Shown here one piece after another: positions 60,771 to 64,000 of a stretch of 64,000 nucleotides of DNA; position 1 is the stretch's first letter; each line of letters starts with the position of its first letter. Source of the stretch: CAVTRI01 sp963737075. Lineage in GTDB: Bacteria > Actinomycetota > Acidimicrobiia > Acidimicrobiales > Palsa-688. Both the position numbers and the translations under genes were made by a program. The stretch is taken from the NCBI GenBank assembly GCA_963737075.1, contig CAVTRI010000001.1, positions 2,108,001-2,172,000 on the forward strand, in the 5' to 3' direction. The notes under the pieces are model-generated. The model was given only the letters and a program-made list of their open reading frames with translations, did not search any database and was not told where the DNA came from.

Positions 60771-61805
60771 GTGCCGAACCCCAAGCGTCGGGTGGTGGTT
60801 TGCTTTCCACCCACGTGCAACGAGGAGGACCTCGCCCCTCTGCTGGAGGTGAGCCCCAAGGTGGAGGTCCTGCATCGTCCGTTTCTCGAGACGGCACGGG
60901 TTCGCAGCCTCCGCACCGACGGCACATACCTTTCGGAGGCGGACATGGAGCCGCCGAGCCCCGAGCTCGTGGACGCGCTCGCCGAGGCTGACGTTGTGGT
61001 CGCGCTCGATCTGCCTCAGCACCTTCGACGCCTGGCGCCTCGTCTGCGCTGGATCCAGGGCATCGGTGCTGGAATCAGCCATTTGTTCACCGTCGATCTC
61101 CCTGATGGCGTGGTCATGACATCCGCCGCAGGCATCGGTGCGCCCTCGATCGCCGAGTTCGTGCTCGGTCGGCTGATCAGCGAGTGGAAAGGTTTCGATC
61201 GTCTGGCGGAGCTGCAGCGGGAGCACTCCTGGGACAGCACCGCCGGTGTGGGACGGACCTTTGCCGGCAGCACGCTGCTCGTGGTGGGCTTTGGCGCTAT
61301 CGGCCAGGCGGTGGCGCACCTGGCTCGAGCGTTCGGTGTGCGGGTCGTCGCCATTCGGCGCGCGCCGGCTCTCAGCCCGCTCGCCGACCAGGTGGCCGCG
61401 CCCGACCGGCTGCACAGCTTGCTCGGAGAGGCCGATGCGGTCGTCATCGCCGCACCGGCCACCGCAGAGACGGAGTCGTTGTTCGATGCCACCGCCTTCG
61501 CCGCCATGAAGCCGGGAGCGGTGCTCGTCAACGTCGCCCGCGGGACGCTGGTCGACGAAAAGGCGATGGTGGCGGCCTTGCGTGACGGCCGGCTGCGGCG
61601 GGCAATCCTCGACGTCACCCGAATCGAGCCACTCCCCATCAACAGCCCCTTGTGGGACGAACCAGGGGTCGTGCTGTCGCCGCACACTGCGACGGCGACC
61701 GACCACTACGTCGCGGACCTCATGCTCCTCGTTGCCGACAACCTTGGCCGCTGGGTGCGCGGCGAGCCCTTGCGCAACCGCGTCGACCCTGTCCGGGGAT
61801 ATTGA
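60771..61805 (+). CDS. D-isomer-specific 2-hydroxyacid dehydrogenase
   Basis: 344 residues from GTG at 60771. Coenzyme motif VVGFGAIGQAVAHL, catalytic Arg in VARGTLVDE, Glu in RIEPLP and His in SPHTATATD. Reduces or oxidises 2-hydroxy acids with NAD(P). Seven bases follow the ferredoxin stop, so it is probably in the same operon; no ribosome site is clear. The end runs into an 18-bp repeat. Confidence 0.9.
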   Translation: MPNPKRRVVVCFPPTCNEEDLAPLLEVSPKVEVLHRPFLETARVRSLRTDGTYLSEADMEPPSPELVDALAEADVVVALDLPQHLRRLAPRLRWIQGIGAGISHLFTVDLPDGVVMTSAAGIGAPSIAEFVLGRLISEWKGFDRLAELQREHSWDSTAGVGRTFAGSTLLVVGFGAIGQAVAHLARAFGVRVVAIRRAPALSPLADQVAAPDRLHSLLGEADAVVIAAPATAETESLFDATAFAAMKPGAVLVNVARGTLVDEKAMVAALRDGRLRRAILDVTRIEPLPINSPLWDEPGVVLSPHTATATDHYVADLMLLVADNLGRWVRGEPLRNRVDPVRGY

Positions 61806-61842
61806 CCTGTCCGAGGATATTGACCTGTCCGAGGATATTGAA
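61789..61842. repeat. Three-unit 18-bp tandem repeat
   Basis: CTGTCCGAGGATATTGAC, three copies (first with GGGG for GAGG, last ending GAA). The stop TGA of the dehydrogenase is in the first copy, and each later copy offers the same in-frame TGA. Probably duplication at the gene end. Confidence 0.8.
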
Positions 61843-61852
61843 CCGGGCGGTC

Positions 61853-62995
61853 CTACCCGCCCAACCATTCCATCAGCACCGCCTCCTGGTCAGCGCCGAG
61901 TGGACGGTTAGCCCACCGAATTGCGCCCGGCGACTCGCCGAGCAGGGGCGTCGGACGCAGGAAGGTGAGGGTTCCCGACCCCTCAGGGCCAACGTTTACG
62001 AGGCTGCCGCGGTGGTGAACCTGGGGGTCGGCGGCCAGACTTGCGCCGTCGTTGACGGGAGCGACCTGGATCCGAGCCGCCAGCAACGCTTCGACCACGT
62101 TGTCCCGGTCGTGCGTCGAGATCCAAGTTGCCGCGCGGCCGGCGAGGTCGGGCGCTTCCGCGGAAGCAGCATCGTCGCCCACGGTGACGCCGACGGTGGC
62201 GAGGAAACGGCGGATCTGGGCGTCGCTGTAGGCGGTGGCGGCCACCCAGCCGCCATCCGCGGTCTGGAAGGTGCCGCGCAGCCCCGACCGCGGAGACGCC
62301 TCTTCTTCGCGGGCCCCCTGCGGTGCAGGGTGGTCGTTCGGGGCCAAGAGGTACGGCCCCAACACGGTCAGAACAGCTTCGTACATCGTGAGGTCGACGT
62401 ACTGGCCGCCACGACCGCAGGCATCGCGCCAGTAGCAGGAGGCCAGCGTGCCAATGACCCCGGCGACCGCGGTGAGGTGATCGCCGAAGAGAACGGGGGT
62501 GAGCATGGGCCGGCCGTCTTGGTCCCGAATGAGATTGGTAAGGCCGGCGAATGCCTCGGCGATGCTTCCATTACCGGTGCGGTCTGCGTACGGGCCGGTG
62601 GTCCCGAAGGCGGACGTGTTGACGACGACGGCCCGAGCGTTTCGAGCCGCGATCTCCTCATACGTGCATGCCAGGCGCTCGAGCAGCGCCCGGGGATGGT
62701 TGAGGGTGATGACGTCGGCGACGGCTGTGAGGCGATGCAGAAGGTCACGCCCGTCGTCGGTCTCGGCGTCGAGTGTGATCATCCGCTTGTTTCGGGAGAC
62801 GAGCGTCCAGGGCCCCGATAGGTTGCCGTCCCGCGGGCGCAACTGGTCGCCTTCAGGCGGTTCGACCTTGACCACGTCGGCTCCGAAGTCGCCGAGCATG
62901 GCGCCCATGAGTGGAGCGGCGAAGAGCGAGGCGAGCTCGAGCACCCGCAATCCGGCGAGCGGACCTGCGCCCCTCCCCTCAGGCGAGACGCTCAC
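61853..62995 (-). CDS. CaiB/BaiF family CoA-transferase
   Basis: 380 residues from GTG at 62995, overlapping the stop of the UGSC-neighbour paralogue (GTGA). AGLRVLELASLFAAPLMGA, DFGADVVKVEPPEGDQ, SRNKRMITLD, GQYVDLTMYEA with the likely catalytic Asp. The coupling to the UGSC-neighbour gene links CoA-thioester chemistry to that unnamed family. Confidence 0.92.
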   Translation of the reverse strand: MSVSPEGRGAGPLAGLRVLELASLFAAPLMGAMLGDFGADVVKVEPPEGDQLRPRDGNLSGPWTLVSRNKRMITLDAETDDGRDLLHRLTAVADVITLNHPRALLERLACTYEEIAARNARAVVVNTSAFGTTGPYADRTGNGSIAEAFAGLTNLIRDQDGRPMLTPVLFGDHLTAVAGVIGTLASCYWRDACGRGGQYVDLTMYEAVLTVLGPYLLAPNDHPAPQGAREEEASPRSGLRGTFQTADGGWVAATAYSDAQIRRFLATVGVTVGDDAASAEAPDLAGRAATWISTHDRDNVVEALLAARIQVAPVNDGASLAADPQVHHRGSLVNVGPEGSGTLTFLRPTPLLGESPGAIRWANRPLGADQEAVLMEWLGG

Positions 62996-64000
62996 GTCAC
63001 GTGGGCGACAAGGCGGCTCTGCATCAAGCTTTCGCCCCAGCTGGGAAGCGCCACGGCGTGCAGGGACACAGGGCCGCCGCAGACGACGACGATGAACTGC
63101 TCGGGGCGTTCGTTGATGCGAACCCGGCCCTGGCGGTCGGCCCGCTCCTCGAAGAGGGCTCGGGTCACTTCCGGCCACAGATCGATCGGCTGATACGCGT
63201 GCTCCCATAGGAACAGCTTGAAATCAGCCACATCGGCGAACGCGCGGCCTAACCGGGCCGCCCAGTCGGGATTGATTGCCAGGACGATCGATCCGTGATT
63301 CGCCATCATCGAGCTGGCGAGCATCTTGTTGCCAGCGGGATACGCAATGCTGCGAGCCAGAAGGTAGGCGAGGTCTCGTGCGTCTTCGTGGCGGTTGTCG
63401 CACAGCGGCATCGTGCCCATCCCCGCATGAGCGTGCACCACGTCCTGGCCCTTTTCGAAGCCAAGCTGCTCGGCGAGCGACGGCCAGGGCGACCGCTCCT
63501 CCCACTCGCCGAAGCACATGCCGAGACGGGCGGGCTGCCCGAAGCAGCTCTTGGTCGTTGTGCCTGCTCGCTGGCCACCGATATTCCTCAAACACAGGGC
63601 CACGGCGCGGCCGATGGTGCGCGAGCCACGCCCCGTGGCGCCCCCCATGCAGCCGTAGCTGTAGTCAATGCCGACGCGGTCGCGGGACGGACCGTTGACG
63701 ATCAGCATCTGAAAAGCGTTGCCAGTGGTGGCGCCGACCCCGTAGAGGTTGTATCCGGGCTCGCAGATTGCTTCTACGCCAGCGATGACGAACGGCAGGT
63801 GCTCGGGGCGGCACCCCGCCATAGCGGCGTTGACGGCGATTTTCTCGATGGTGGCTGCACCCCCGGCGGGGTGCATCTCGGCCGCGATGGTGTGACTCGC
63901 AACGTACGGGGTGGCCTCCAGCAGGGCGAGCACCCGCTCCTCGGTCGGAGGGAGCAGCGGGAGGCCGTCGCCCCACCCCTGCTCGAGCGACAGCTCGTAG
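62992..64000 (-). CDS. UGSC-neighbour family protein B (unnamed), N-terminus outside window
   Basis: At least 335 residues; the start lies beyond the right edge. It begins YELSLEQGWGDGLPLLPPTE and has VNAAMAGCRPEHLPFVI, GVGATTGNAFQMLIVNG, GCMGGATGRGSRTIGRAVA, NHGSIVLAINPDWA and VCGGPVSLHAVALPSWGES, block by block like protein A (55263). Middle insertions differ: KSCFGQPARLGMCFGEWEE in B. B is followed by a CoA-transferase, whereas A is followed by the UGSC gene. Whether a UGSC gene lies further right is not visible. Confidence 0.75.
   Translation of the reverse strand, partial: YELSLEQGWGDGLPLLPPTEERVLALLEATPYVASHTIAAEMHPAGGAATIEKIAVNAAMAGCRPEHLPFVIAGVEAICEPGYNLYGVGATTGNAFQMLIVNGPSRDRVGIDYSYGCMGGATGRGSRTIGRAVALCLRNIGGQRAGTTTKSCFGQPARLGMCFGEWEERSPWPSLAEQLGFEKGQDVVHAHAGMGTMPLCDNRHEDARDLAYLLARSIAYPAGNKMLASSMMANHGSIVLAINPDWAARLGRAFADVADFKLFLWEHAYQPIDLWPEVTRALFEERADRQGRVRINERPEQFIVVVCGGPVSLHAVALPSWGESLMQSRLVAHVT

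Overview
The window is a GC-rich, gene-dense stretch of a bacterial chromosome, most probably from an actinomycete-type organism (Actinomycetota, perhaps an uncultured acidimicrobial lineage). The evidence is five F420-type luciferase-like oxidoreductases, a mycofactocin-type short-chain dehydrogenase (SDR), a 13E12-type DUF222/HNH endonuclease, a P450 paired with a His-variant ferredoxin, frequent GTG starts and many NTGA stop/start overlaps. No rRNA, tRNA, CRISPR array, origin or complete insertion sequence was seen.

Layout. 1-5 kb (minus strand): an aldehyde dehydrogenase cut by the left edge, an NDP-forming acyl-CoA synthetase and an AMP-forming acyl-CoA ligase, transcribed away from the plus-strand YNRWYERDHF protein A. 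6-12.4 kb (minus): DUF35 and thiolase-like (Ltp2-like) pair, epimerase, CaiB CoA-transferase, two SDRs and a frameshifted fumarylacetoacetate hydrolase. 12.5-15.8 kb (plus): SMP-30 lactonase, frameshifted zinc alcohol dehydrogenase, and an epoxide-hydrolase fold without its nucleophile. 15.8-18.1 kb (minus): two acyl-CoA dehydrogenases. 18.1-19.0 kb: non-coding repeat block (heptamers, GCGC hairpins, five 53-bp tandem units). 19-31 kb: SDRs, luciferase-like enzymes, PPOX-type flavoproteins, two CoA-transferases, a decayed molybdenum hydroxylase subunit and an amidohydrolase. 31-46 kb: epimerases, amidohydrolases, luciferase-like oxidoreductases, a second AMP ligase that appears to start at CTG, and a NifU-type protein. 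46-53 kb: Rieske ferredoxin, KstD-like flavoprotein, SDRs, the DUF222/HNH gene and a 111-bp inverted-repeat element. 53-57 kb: an amidohydrolase, a UGSC-family protein with an in-frame UGA, its neighbour family, and YNRWYERDHF protein B. 57-64 kb: a degraded luciferase-like gene, a pseudo-isochorismatase, a KARI-like enzyme, P450 and ferredoxin, 2-hydroxyacid dehydrogenase, a CoA-transferase and a second UGSC-neighbour paralogue cut by the right edge.

Together the genes look like a catabolic island for carbon skeletons handled as CoA thioesters (steroid, terpenoid or similar): CoA activation (ligases, CaiB transferases), desaturation (acyl-CoA dehydrogenases, KstD-like flavoprotein), side-chain cleavage (thiolase-like/DUF35), ring hydrolysis (amidohydrolases, FAH, lactonase) and redox steps (SDR, luciferase-like, P450). 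The substrate cannot be read from the sequence.

The most notable signals are: (i) a probable selenoprotein at 54712-55234 with UGA at 54954-54952 followed by a SECIS-like hairpin; (ii) a 15-nt operator, TGACANNNNTGTCTA, in five promoter regions, including those of both YNRWYERDHF paralogues; (iii) five genes each broken by an apparent single extra base, which could be decay or sequence error; (iv) enzyme folds that have lost catalytic residues.
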